Source of the DNA: Pseudomonas sp. TNT3
Lineage (GTDB): Bacteria; Pseudomonadota; Gammaproteobacteria; Pseudomonadales; Pseudomonadaceae
NCBI RefSeq assembly: GCF_010095445.2
Contig: NZ_WFGV02000063.1
Location: forward strand, 1 to 32,157
Reading direction: 5' to 3'
DNA: 32,157 bases
The notes beneath the pieces are model-generated. The model was given only the letters and a program-made list of their open reading frames with translations. It did no database searches and had not been told where the DNA came from. The translations under genes were made by a program, and so were the position numbers. Positions 1-6,176 of the stretch are shown one piece after another. The first letter of the stretch is position 1; every line of letters begins with the position of its first letter.

Positions 1-1
1 A

Positions 2-1372
2 CCGTTGTTGGCGTTGGCCGATCCGCAAGCCTGGCACCAGGCGCATGCACGGTGGTTGCGGCGCCAGGCCTGGGTGGCCGCCACGGCTCTGGTGATCGCG
101 CTGCTGGCGTTGATCTTCGGTGACAGCCTGGCCGCCGGTTTCGTGTTGATGGGAACGCTGTTGATCGGCGCCGCGCTGGCACTGCCGGTGGTACTCAATG
201 CGGTCTTGAATGGCGCATTGCGCCGCAGTCGTTCGGTGCTCGGTCAGTGGTTTCTCGCCGACTGCCGTCAGCAACTGCCGGCCCTCAGCCTGGCGCTGAT
301 GGCGTTACTGCTGGCGCTGGCGGCGAACATCGGCGCGGGCAGCATGACCGCCGGTTTTCGCGAGACATTCAGTGATTGGCTGGAACAACGGCTCACCGCC
401 GAGCTGTACCTGAACCCGCAAAGCCCGGCCCAGGCCAGGGAGCTGCAGAGCTGGCTCAAACACCAGCCACAGGTCAGCGTGGTATTGCCGAACTGGCAGG
501 TTTCGGTTCAGTTGCAGGGCTGGCCGGCAGATGTTTTCGGCGTGATTGATCACCCGACCTATCGTCAGCATTGGCCGCTGCTGGAGTCCTTGGGCGACGA
601 TCCCTGGGGGCGCCTGGCCAGTGATGACGCGCTGATGCTCAGCGAACAGCTTGCGCGGCGGTTAAAGGTGCGGCTTGGCGATCACTTGACGATTGCGACG
701 CCAAGCGGTCAGTGGTCGCCGCGTATCGTCGGAATCTACGCCGACTATGGCAACCCCAAGGGCCACCTGCTGGTCAACGTCGATCACTTGCTGCGCGGCT
801 GGCCGCAGCTCACGCCCAACCGGTTCAACCTGCGCATCGAACCGGCCTCGATCCCGACGTTTTTAACCGCGCTCCAGGCACGCTTTGCCATGGATGACAG
901 TCGCATCGTCGATCAGGCCCGGCTCAAGGGCTGGTCTACCCAGGTCTTCGAGCGGACGTTTGCGGCGACGGCGGCGCTTAATAGCCTGACCCTGGCCGTC
1001 GCCGGGGTGGCCTTGTTCATCAGCCTGCTGACCCAGAGCCAGAGTCGCCTCGGGCAACTCGCTCCCCTGTGGGCGCTGGGTGTAACGCGACGCCAATTGA
1101 TGCTGCTCAATCTCGGGCAGACCTGGCTGCTGGCGGTGTTGACGCTGGTGCTGGCGTTGCCTTTGGGGATAGCGCTGGCGTGGTGCCTGGACACGGTCAT
1201 CAACGTTCAGGCGTTTGGCTGGCGTTTACCTTTGCGGGTGTTTCCATTGCAGCTGTTGCAGTTGATGGGGCTGGCGTTGCTGGCGACGTTGCTTGCATCG
1301 GCATGGCCGTTGTATTCGTTGTATCGCACGCAACCGGCGGATCTGCTGAGGACGTTTGCTCATGAAGATTAG
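2..1372 (+). CDS. ABC transporter permease, FtsX family (5' end outside window)
   Basis: The frame is open to the left edge, so this is the C-terminal part (about 457 codons) of a larger permease; the leucine codon at position 5 is not a credible start. Two hydrophobic segments lie in the first 60 codons, followed by another near codons 95-115, then a soluble extracytoplasmic stretch (about codons 120-315). The last part has the FtsX layout: a helix beginning 'LNSLTLAVAGVALFISLL', a cytoplasmic 'LGVTRRQLMLL' loop, two more helices, and the usual terminal 'TQPADLLR'. Such permeases work with a LolD/MacB-type ATPase, here presumably upstream of the window. The 3' end overlaps the next gene, so they are translationally coupled. 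An AttH-like lipoprotein next to FtsX permease genes resembles the attEFGH arrangement of Agrobacterium. Substrate is unknown. Confidence 0.88.
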   Translation, partial: PLLALADPQAWHQAHARWLRRQAWVAATALVIALLALIFGDSLAAGFVLMGTLLIGAALALPVVLNAVLNGALRRSRSVLGQWFLADCRQQLPALSLALMALLLALAANIGAGSMTAGFRETFSDWLEQRLTAELYLNPQSPAQARELQSWLKHQPQVSVVLPNWQVSVQLQGWPADVFGVIDHPTYRQHWPLLESLGDDPWGRLASDDALMLSEQLARRLKVRLGDHLTIATPSGQWSPRIVGIYADYGNPKGHLLVNVDHLLRGWPQLTPNRFNLRIEPASIPTFLTALQARFAMDDSRIVDQARLKGWSTQVFERTFAATAALNSLTLAVAGVALFISLLTQSQSRLGQLAPLWALGVTRRQLMLLNLGQTWLLAVLTLVLALPLGIALAWCLDTVINVQAFGWRLPLRVFPLQLLQLMGLALLATLLASAWPLYSLYRTQPADLLRTFAHED

Positions 1373-2426
1373 GCTCGCGGTGCTGCTGCTGATGGTATTG
1401 AGTGGCTGCGACAATTCGGTGCCGGTGGAGAAGGGCTTTGCGGGGCTGGGGGGTAGCGCCGCTGCTTTTTCGACTGTGGTGCCTGGCCGCGTTTTCAGCT
1501 TTCCGGCGGATCACGGTCCACATGACGGGTTTCGGATCGAATGGTGGTACGTCACCGCCAACCTCAAGGACGATCAGGGGCGTGAGTTCGGTGTGCAGTG
1601 GACACTGTTTCGCAGTGCGTTGAATGCCGGTCCGACGGCGGCGGGGTGGGCCAGTCAAGTGATCTGGCTGGGGCATGCAGCGGTGACATCGGCGACGGCT
1701 CATCACGCGGCCGAGCGTTATGCGCGCGGTGGTGTCGGCCAGGCGGGTGTCATTCAGGCGCCGTTCTCTGCCTGGATCGATGACTGGCGCTTCAGCAGCC
1801 AGGGGCCTGATACGCTGACCGACCTGCAACTGAGCGCGCAGGACAAGGGCTTCGGCTATCAACTGCGGCTGACGTCCACCGGGCCGTTGGTGCTGCAGGG
1901 TGATCAGGGTTTCAGCCAGAAATCCGAACAGGGACAAGCGTCGTACTACTATAGCCAGCCGTTTTTCCAGGCCAGCGGAACACTGCAAATCGATGGCAAA
2001 CGCTATCAGGTCAGCGGCCCGGCGTGGCTGGATCGTGAATGGAGCAGCCAACCCTTGACCGCCAATCAGACGGGCTGGGACTGGTTCTCCCTGCACCTCG
2101 ACAGCGGCGAACACGTCATGCTCTATCGCATGCGTCAGCGGGATGGAGAACCCTACGTCACCGGTACCTGGATCGATGCTCAAGGCCGCACACAACCGTT
2201 GCACACCAGCGATATCAGCCTTACGCCGCAAGACACCGCCACCGTTGCCGGACGGTCAATGCCGGTGCGCTGGTCGATCAGGATACCCGGAAAAAACTTC
2301 GACATTTCCCTCACGGCGCTCAATTCCGATGCGTGGATGGACCTGCGTATTCCCTATTGGGAAGGACCGGTGCGGTTGAGCGGTAGCCAGGGCGGACAGG
2401 GGTATCTGGAGATGACCGGGTATTGA
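1362..2426 (+). CDS. AttH/CrtC-like lipocalin-domain lipoprotein
   Basis: I start at the ATG at 1362, which overlaps the end of the permease gene; it begins MKIRLAVLLLMVLSGC, a lipoprotein signal with a lipobox ending at Cys16, so the mature protein is probably lipid-anchored in the envelope. The protein is 354 residues. The region after the signal has the CrtC/AttH signature: 'ADHGPHDGFRIEWWYVTANL', then 'FGVQWTLFR', and a later 'WLDREWSSQPL' and 'GWDWFSLHLDSGEHVMLYR', typical of the two lipocalin-like halves of this family (carotenoid 1,2-hydratase relatives). In non-carotenogenic bacteria these proteins accompany FtsX-type ABC exporters, as here. The true ligand is unknown and carotenoid hydration is not implied. 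Confidence 0.85.
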   Translation: MKIRLAVLLLMVLSGCDNSVPVEKGFAGLGGSAAAFSTVVPGRVFSFPADHGPHDGFRIEWWYVTANLKDDQGREFGVQWTLFRSALNAGPTAAGWASQVIWLGHAAVTSATAHHAAERYARGGVGQAGVIQAPFSAWIDDWRFSSQGPDTLTDLQLSAQDKGFGYQLRLTSTGPLVLQGDQGFSQKSEQGQASYYYSQPFFQASGTLQIDGKRYQVSGPAWLDREWSSQPLTANQTGWDWFSLHLDSGEHVMLYRMRQRDGEPYVTGTWIDAQGRTQPLHTSDISLTPQDTATVAGRSMPVRWSIRIPGKNFDISLTALNSDAWMDLRIPYWEGPVRLSGSQGGQGYLEMTGY

Positions 2427-2524
2427 AGTCGACACGTCGCCCGTTACGCCTGCGCCTGGCTGATCTTTTGAACTCCAGTCCACCGCAACCCTCTACCGAA
2501 CGAATACCCGGCAGGAAACCCTTC

Positions 2525-2767
2525 ATGAGCGACGATCTCAAGTTACCCGACCTCGATTCATGGCAACGGCTGTTCGAGGACAAGGCCTATTGGCAGCAAT
2601 CCCCCGACGCCCATTACAGCGACCTGCTGCGCATTGCGGATGACTTGTTGGGGCAGGGTGCCATTGACCTTGAGCAGTGGCAGGGTTTGAAGAAGCAGGC
2701 AGAGCAGTCCCACAAGGACTCGCCCGAGGTGAATGTGGCCGAGGAAGTCGACGATCCCGAGGCTTGA
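2525..2767 (+). CDS. small acidic hypothetical protein
   Basis: An 80-residue protein starting at the ATG at 2525, preceded by an AGGAAA ribosome-binding site; the frame is open further upstream (to 2423) but lacks a comparable start. It begins MSDDLKLPDLDSWQ and ends in an acidic tail (EVDDPEA). The middle reads as one or two amphipathic helices (AHYSDLLRIADDLLGQGAIDLEQWQGL in outline). No signal peptide or membrane segment. I do not recognise the family. It is followed 11 bp later by another tiny gene with its own Shine-Dalgarno, so the two are probably co-transcribed and end at the hairpin at 2969-3002. Confidence 0.7.
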   Translation: MSDDLKLPDLDSWQRLFEDKAYWQQSPDAHYSDLLRIADDLLGQGAIDLEQWQGLKKQAEQSHKDSPEVNVAEEVDDPEA

Positions 2768-2778
2768 GGAGACAGGCG

Positions 2779-2946
2779 ATGAAACCGATATCGAAAGACG
2801 AACACCCTGACGAACCGCGTCCACCCGGAGAAGTCGAGCGCGACAACGACGCCTTGCGTCCAACGGATCCGAAGCGACGAGAGGAAAGCGGCAAGGGCAC
2901 GACCAGTGGCGAATCCACCGCGCAAGAAACTGCGAACACTCCCTGA
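2779..2946 (+). CDS. very small disordered hypothetical protein
   Basis: A 55-residue ORF from the ATG at 2779 with a GAGGAG ribosome-binding site. Composition is almost wholly polar (Pro, Glu, Asp, Lys, Arg, Ser, Thr) with no hydrophobic core, so it should be intrinsically disordered. It starts MKPISKDEHPDEP and ends AQETANTP. It follows the 80-residue gene closely and is followed by a strong hairpin. No known family recognised. The Shine-Dalgarno and operon spacing are the main support. Confidence 0.6.
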   Translation: MKPISKDEHPDEPRPPGEVERDNDALRPTDPKRREESGKGTTSGESTAQETANTP

Positions 2947-2968
2947 TCAGCGTCTATGCTGAGGAACA

Positions 2969-3002
2969 CAAACGGCGCTGGACGCAGAGTCAGCGCCGTT
3001 TG
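2969..3002 (+). terminator. hairpin terminator after the two small genes
   Basis: Perfect 12-bp inverted repeat CAAACGGCGCTG (2969-2980) and CAGCGCCGTTTG (2991-3002), with a 10-nt loop. It lies 22 bp after the stop of the preceding ORF and 31 bp before the next start. It has few terminal T residues, so strength is uncertain. Confidence 0.7.
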
Positions 3003-3033
3003 TTGCCTCCAATCCACAGGGAAAGTATGACTT

Positions 3034-3612
3034 ATGAAACTTCACGCACTCGCCAAAGCCATGACCCTTGCAACGCTTATGTCTGCTGCCAGCTTCAGCG
3101 CCTTGGCTGCAGACATCCCGCTGTCCGAAGTTGTGATTGCCGACCAGGTTGATACCAAAGTGGTGTCAGTTGACGCCCCTAATCACCAGGTTGTGCTTGA
3201 AGGTCCTCAAGGTCATCAAGTCCATGTGCAGCTGACGGACCAGGCCAAGGACCTGGGTAATCTCAAGCCCGGCGATAAAGTCAACATTGCGGTTGTACGC
3301 TCTGTCGCCGCCTACCTGGACACTGACGTTGATAAGGGCTTGCCAGGTTCACTTGAGCGAGAGGGTGTAAATCGCGCCACCAAGGACAACCCGAATCCGG
3401 GGGGCGAAGCGTACCGCCAGGTTCAGGTTCAGCTGCAAATCACCAAGATTGATGTCAAAAACAACAAGGTGACCCTCAAGGGGCCGGCGGGGGAATCTAA
3501 AACTGTGGATGTCGTGCGACCTGAAGTACAGGCAAAACTGAAGGATTTGAAAGTTGGGCAAAGTGTGGTCGTTACCTATACGGATGTCTTGAAAGTCACC
3601 ACGACTCGTTGA
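3034..3612 (+). CDS. secreted protein with two tandem beta-rich repeats
   Basis: 192 residues from the ATG at 3034. Residues 1-26 are a Sec signal peptide ending 'SALAAD', so the product is periplasmic. The mature part holds an internal duplication: residues about 43-91 ('VVSVDAPNHQVVLEGPQG...LGNLKPGDKVNIAVVRSV' in outline) and about 136-187 ('ITKIDVKNNKVTLKGPAG...LKDLKVGQSVVVTYTDVL'). Each copy has the pattern V-x(2)-hD-x(3)-[HN]-x-V-x-L-x-GPxG, then 'LKxGxxVxh'. This suggests two small beta-barrel domains joined by a charged linker (residues 95-128). No catalytic motif is evident. It is flanked by hairpins on both sides, so it is probably a single-gene transcript. Function unknown. Confidence 0.8.
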   Translation: MKLHALAKAMTLATLMSAASFSALAADIPLSEVVIADQVDTKVVSVDAPNHQVVLEGPQGHQVHVQLTDQAKDLGNLKPGDKVNIAVVRSVAAYLDTDVDKGLPGSLEREGVNRATKDNPNPGGEAYRQVQVQLQITKIDVKNNKVTLKGPAGESKTVDVVRPEVQAKLKDLKVGQSVVVTYTDVLKVTTTR

Positions 3613-3634
3613 GTTGGCCGATACATACAGGATG

Positions 3635-3668
3635 GATTGTGTTTGGCGAGAGTTCGTCAAACACAATC
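3635..3668 (+). terminator. 15-bp hairpin downstream of the secreted-repeat gene
   Basis: GATTGTGTTTG (3635-3645) pairs perfectly with CAAACACAATC (3658-3668). The stem extends inward by four more pairs (GCGA with TCGT, one G-U), leaving a GAGT tetraloop. It sits 22 bp after the stop codon. There is no T-tract afterwards, so it may be an mRNA 3'-end stabiliser rather than an intrinsic terminator. Confidence 0.55.
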
Positions 3669-3891
3669 AATTCTGATGATCGAACCGGTGAGTTTTAAAA
3701 GTGTGTCGGGATAATATTTTGGGTGACATTTTATTAAACATTGTGTCGATAAATTTCATCTTCTTAAACACGGACATTGTCGCCGGCTTCAATTAAAATT
3801 CACCCGTTCGCCCAGTGTCATGACTCTTTACCAGTGCATGGATTGCCGAGGTCATCATACTGGGCGGGCACCTGATATAAGGCTTTACAAG
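3669..3891. other. intergenic stretch without gene, AT-rich in its first half
   Basis: No convincing ORF on either strand. Bases 3700-3800 are clearly richer in A/T than their surroundings ('attttattaaacattg', 'aattaaaattcaccc'). The stretch ends in the strong bidirectional terminator at 3892-3922. It could be plain spacer, or a short non-coding RNA running toward that terminator; I cannot assign it to a known sRNA family. Confidence 0.4.
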
Positions 3892-3922
3892 AAAAAGGGC
3901 GACCACAGGGTCGCCCTTTTTT
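3892..3922. terminator. bidirectional intrinsic terminator (hcp 3' end)
   Basis: GGGCGACC (3897-3904) pairs with GGTCGCCC (3909-3916), flanked by A5 on the left and T6 on the right. Read on either strand this gives a GC stem followed by a T-run. It lies 42 bp beyond the hcp stop on the minus strand and would also stop plus-strand transcription from the left. Confidence 0.88.
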
Positions 3923-3963
3923 GTTGAAAAATAAAAGAGCAGAAGCAAACAAATGGTTTGTCT

Positions 3964-4479
3964 TCAGTCTTGTTTCACTTTACGCCAGTCATCCGAACCC
4001 GAAGTGCCGCAGACCTCATGCGTCCAGGTAATTTTTCGATAGGCGAAATGCACGTCCTCCAGATGAGTGAAGTGCGAATTCGAAGGGTCCTGGCAGTTGT
4101 GCATATAGTCTTTGATATGAACGATGACCGCATCTTCAAGGGTAGTGGTGTAGTAGTGCTCTGGTTTGCTGCTCGTGGTGCGGTACCACTTGATTGTTAT
4201 AGAAGTCAGTTTCTCGCCGGTGGTGAGGGCTTGAAGGAGTAGCGGGGAGCATTTGTCGAATACTTTTGTAATCATGAGCGGCAAGTGAACCCGCGGACCG
4301 GTTGGCTGGCCGGACTGGGGATCTCGCGGAATGGTGACTTCATGGCTGAAGGCTTGAACCATGAACTCGTCTTCGTGACCCTCCTGGTAGCTGTTGCCAA
4401 CGGACTGAGGGGTAAAAGTACCTTCGGTAATCTTGCCCTGCGTCTCGCCAATGATGGACATGTATGCGGGTGTAGCCAT
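3964..4479 (-). CDS. hcp: Hcp family type VI secretion tube protein
   Basis: 171 residues from the ATG at 4479, with an AGGAAAG ribosome-binding site. The N-terminus 'ATPAYMSIIGETQGKITEGTF' and the segment 'HEDEFMVQAFSHEVTIPRDPQSGQPTGPRVHLPLMITKVFDKCSPLLLQAL' (given in outline) are standard Hcp1 family features; the C-terminal half has the conserved 'YYTTTLEDAVIV'. Hcp forms stacked hexameric rings that make the T6SS inner tube and carries small effectors. No vgrG, PAAR, effector or tss gene is near it, so it is an orphan hcp that must serve a T6SS encoded elsewhere. A near-consensus sigma-54 promoter lies upstream (4548-4564) and a terminator downstream. Confidence 0.93.
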   Translation of the reverse strand: MATPAYMSIIGETQGKITEGTFTPQSVGNSYQEGHEDEFMVQAFSHEVTIPRDPQSGQPTGPRVHLPLMITKVFDKCSPLLLQALTTGEKLTSITIKWYRTTSSKPEHYYTTTLEDAVIVHIKDYMHNCQDPSNSHFTHLEDVHFAYRKITWTHEVCGTSGSDDWRKVKQD

Positions 4480-4547
4480 GGGTGCTTTCCTTACTAACTG
4501 AGTGGTGGTGCCTCAAGCCGATACTTGCCGGAGGGCGGAAAACAGTT

Positions 4548-4564
4548 AACAAGCGCTGTGCCAA
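4548..4564 (-). promoter_or_regulatory. putative sigma-54 promoter of hcp
   Basis: On the minus strand, TTGGCAC (4564-4558), five bases, then TTGTT (4552-4548) matches the sigma-54 consensus TTGGCAC-N5-TTGCW except for T instead of C in the -12 GC. Transcription would begin near 4537, giving a leader of roughly 57 nt. An AT-rich tract (4565-4612) upstream contains AATCAA (4583-4588), close to an IHF core. Sigma-54 control of hcp genes is known in several T6SS. No test is possible from sequence alone. Confidence 0.5.
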
Positions 4565-4888
4565 TATTAAAAAATTTATATAAATCAAATAGATATATGT
4601 TTTTATAATTCTCTGTAGTGATTGTTCATGATGTTCTCAAGCGAAGACGTGCAGAAACCTGCGCGAACGCCCGTCAAACCTTGCACATACTTCTGAAGGA
4701 CGCTTCGTACGCCATGATCAGCAAAACAGCAGGTTTATTGTGCAGACGAGTGCGCAATGGCTTGCTCGCCAGGTTTGACGGCTTGGACGCCGAAGCCGGC
4801 TGCAACGAACCGACATTCCCTGTGGTCAATGAAAAGGCAAACCGCGCCTTCGCGCATTCGAATAGCCCTGACCTGGAGTGTGCACGAC
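4565..4888. other. intergenic region between hcp and the DJ-1 gene
   Basis: It starts with about 50 bp of nearly pure A/T (4565-4612), unlike the rest of the window. The remainder is of normal composition and has no credible gene: the open frame on the plus strand from 4618 lacks a ribosome-binding site and recognisable protein features. It should hold upstream control elements for hcp and the promoter for the DJ-1 gene. Confidence 0.4.
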
Positions 4889-5566
4889 ATGAAAATCCTG
4901 ATGGTTCTAACGTCCCACGATCAATTGGGTGACACGGGCAAGAAGACCGGCTTCTGGCTGGAGGAATTCGCCGCGCCTTACTACGCGTTCAAGGACGCCG
5001 GTGCCCAGCTGACCCTTGTTTCGCCCAAGGGTGGTCAGCCGCCACTGGACCCTAAAAGTGATGAGCCAGATGCGCAAACGGCGGCCACCGAGCGCTTCCG
5101 CAAAGATTCTGCGGCGCAGTCGGCCTTGGCCTCGACGGCATTGCTCAGCAGTGTGCGAGCTGAAGACTACGATGGGGTTTTCTATCCGGGCGGCCATGGT
5201 CCGTTGTGGGATCTGGCGGAAGACAAGGTTTCCATCGCGCTGATCGAGGCGTTTTACGCGGCGGGTAAACCGGTTGCGGCGGTCTGTCATGCGCCGGGTG
5301 TGTTGCGTCATGTGAAGGGTGAGGATGGGCAGCCGCTGGTTAAAGGCAAGCGCGTGACAGGGTTTACCAACAGTGAGGAGGAGGCGGTGCAGTTGACGAA
5401 TGTGGTGCCGTTTCTGGTGGAGGATGTGCTCAAGGCCAATGGCGGGATTTATTCGAAGGGTGATGATTGGGCGAGTTATGTGGTGACTGATGGTTTGCTG
5501 CTGACCGGGCAGAATCCGGCGTCTTCGGAGGCGGTGGCTGCGGCGTTGTTGGCTAAGTTGAAGTAG
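4889..5566 (+). CDS. DJ-1/PfpI family protein, Hsp31-like class
   Basis: 225 residues from the ATG at 4889 (MKILMVLTSHDQLG); the frame is open upstream to 4757 but this start fits the family N-terminus and has GGAG 9 bases before it. The nucleophile elbow is 'AAVCHAPG' with Cys133 and His134; the acidic partner is in 'TGFWLEEFAAPYY' (Glu25/26). 'FYPGGHGPLWDL' and 'VTGFTNSEEEAV' are typical of the Hsp31/YhbO-like group with a short cap. Members act as glutathione-independent glyoxalases (methylglyoxal to lactate) and as stress chaperones. It is shorter than E. coli HchA (283 residues). The gene stands alone, followed directly by repeat DNA. A catalytic role is likely since Cys, His and Glu are all present. 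Confidence 0.87.
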   Translation: MKILMVLTSHDQLGDTGKKTGFWLEEFAAPYYAFKDAGAQLTLVSPKGGQPPLDPKSDEPDAQTAATERFRKDSAAQSALASTALLSSVRAEDYDGVFYPGGHGPLWDLAEDKVSIALIEAFYAAGKPVAAVCHAPGVLRHVKGEDGQPLVKGKRVTGFTNSEEEAVQLTNVVPFLVEDVLKANGGIYSKGDDWASYVVTDGLLLTGQNPASSEAVAAALLAKLK

Positions 5567-5656
5567 ATCAAAAGATCGCGGCCTGCGACAGCTCCTGCAT
5601 GAATTGCAAACGCAGGGGCTGGCGTGTAGCGAGGACGACTTACAGATCCTGGTTAC

Positions 5657-5840
5657 TGTAGGAGCAAAGCCTGCTCGCGATGGCGCCCTGACAGCCGACA
5701 AGTATTTCCCTGACGCTCCCGGATCAAACTATGGGAACTGGCCTGCCGGCGATCGCGGCCTCATAGCCGACGAGTATTCCACTGATGCACCCGTATCAAA
5801 CTGTGGGAGCTGGCTTGCCGGCGATGACGGCCTGATCGGC
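5657..5840 (+). repeat. tandem REP units, 72-bp period
   Basis: Three REP-like cores, 'gtaggagcaaagcctgctcg' (from 5658), 'atgggaactggcctgccggc' (from 5731) and 'gtgggagctggcttgccggc' (from 5802), occur at about 72-bp spacing. The spacers also match: 5693-5764 and 5765-5836 are direct repeats that both read 'agccgacRagtatt...gatcaaac' or close variants. So the duplicated unit is REP plus spacer, not just REP. Confidence 0.7.
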
Positions 5841-6120
5841 GGTGAGATTCTTGCTGGTGTACATATCCATTTCTACGGTCGTGGCTGCTATTGGTTTCGC
5901 TCTTACAGCGAGTCACTTTGAAGAACGGAACGCCGCCCGGCGCCAAGTAACCAAACGCTCTTGCCCCTTTCGTCCGGTGCCTCGCCTGGGCTCGGCATAC
6001 CCTCGCTCCGGTCCTGCTTCGTGGGCCCGCCGCGATCGGCCATCCATGGCCGTGCGCGGCTAACCCGGCATCCATGCCGGGTTGCCCACTGCGCAGAACC
6101 TGCGCTCGGCCTTCCCATGG
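5801..6120 (+). repeat. long dispersed repeat, copy A
   Basis: Begins with a REP core, then 'ggtgtacatatcc', then the 20-mer 'tttcgctcttacagcgagtc' (5895-5914), then 'ccaagtaaccaaacgctc' and 'ggtgcctcgcctgggctcgg', and 'taccctcgctccggt'. Copy B at 31857-32157 has the same blocks in the same order and orientation. The blocks are conserved while the DNA between them varies. Similar elements are familiar in P. fluorescens-group genomes. No transposase or ORF with protein-like features lies within. Confidence 0.7.
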
Positions 6121-6126
6121 GGCAAG

Positions 6127-6152
6127 AAGATCAAGATCAAGATCAAGATCAA
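6127..6152 (+). repeat. hexanucleotide tandem repeat (AAGATC)4
   Basis: Four perfect AAGATC units from 6127 to 6150 plus AA, at the boundary between the dispersed repeat and the 3' end of hglS. Such arrays can change copy number by slippage. It lies outside any gene. Confidence 0.85.
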
Positions 6153-6176
6153 ATGCAAAAAATCTCGTTTACCTGT

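Larger units (their letters stand above)
5567..6176. repeat. 600-bp repeat-filled intergenic region
   Basis: No gene. It consists of a degenerate REP (5567-5599), a run of REP-like units at 72-bp spacing (5657-5836), a long element shared with the window's right end (5801-6120), and a hexanucleotide tandem repeat (6127-6152). Details are in separate entries. A small stem AACCCGGCA/TGCCGGGTT occurs at 6062-6083. Confidence 0.75.

Noticed and set aside
1200..2231. 343-codon minus-strand frame over the AttH-like gene
   Set aside because: The sense strand encodes a lipoprotein with lipobox and family motifs; the antisense product has none.
3700..3890. RsmY/RsmZ-type sRNA
   Set aside because: Only two isolated GGA trinucleotides, not the repeated A(N)GGA motifs needed for RsmA sequestration.
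4618..4932. Possible 104-residue gene before the DJ-1 gene
   Set aside because: Begins at GTG with no ribosome-binding site, has no conserved pattern and overlaps the DJ-1 start.
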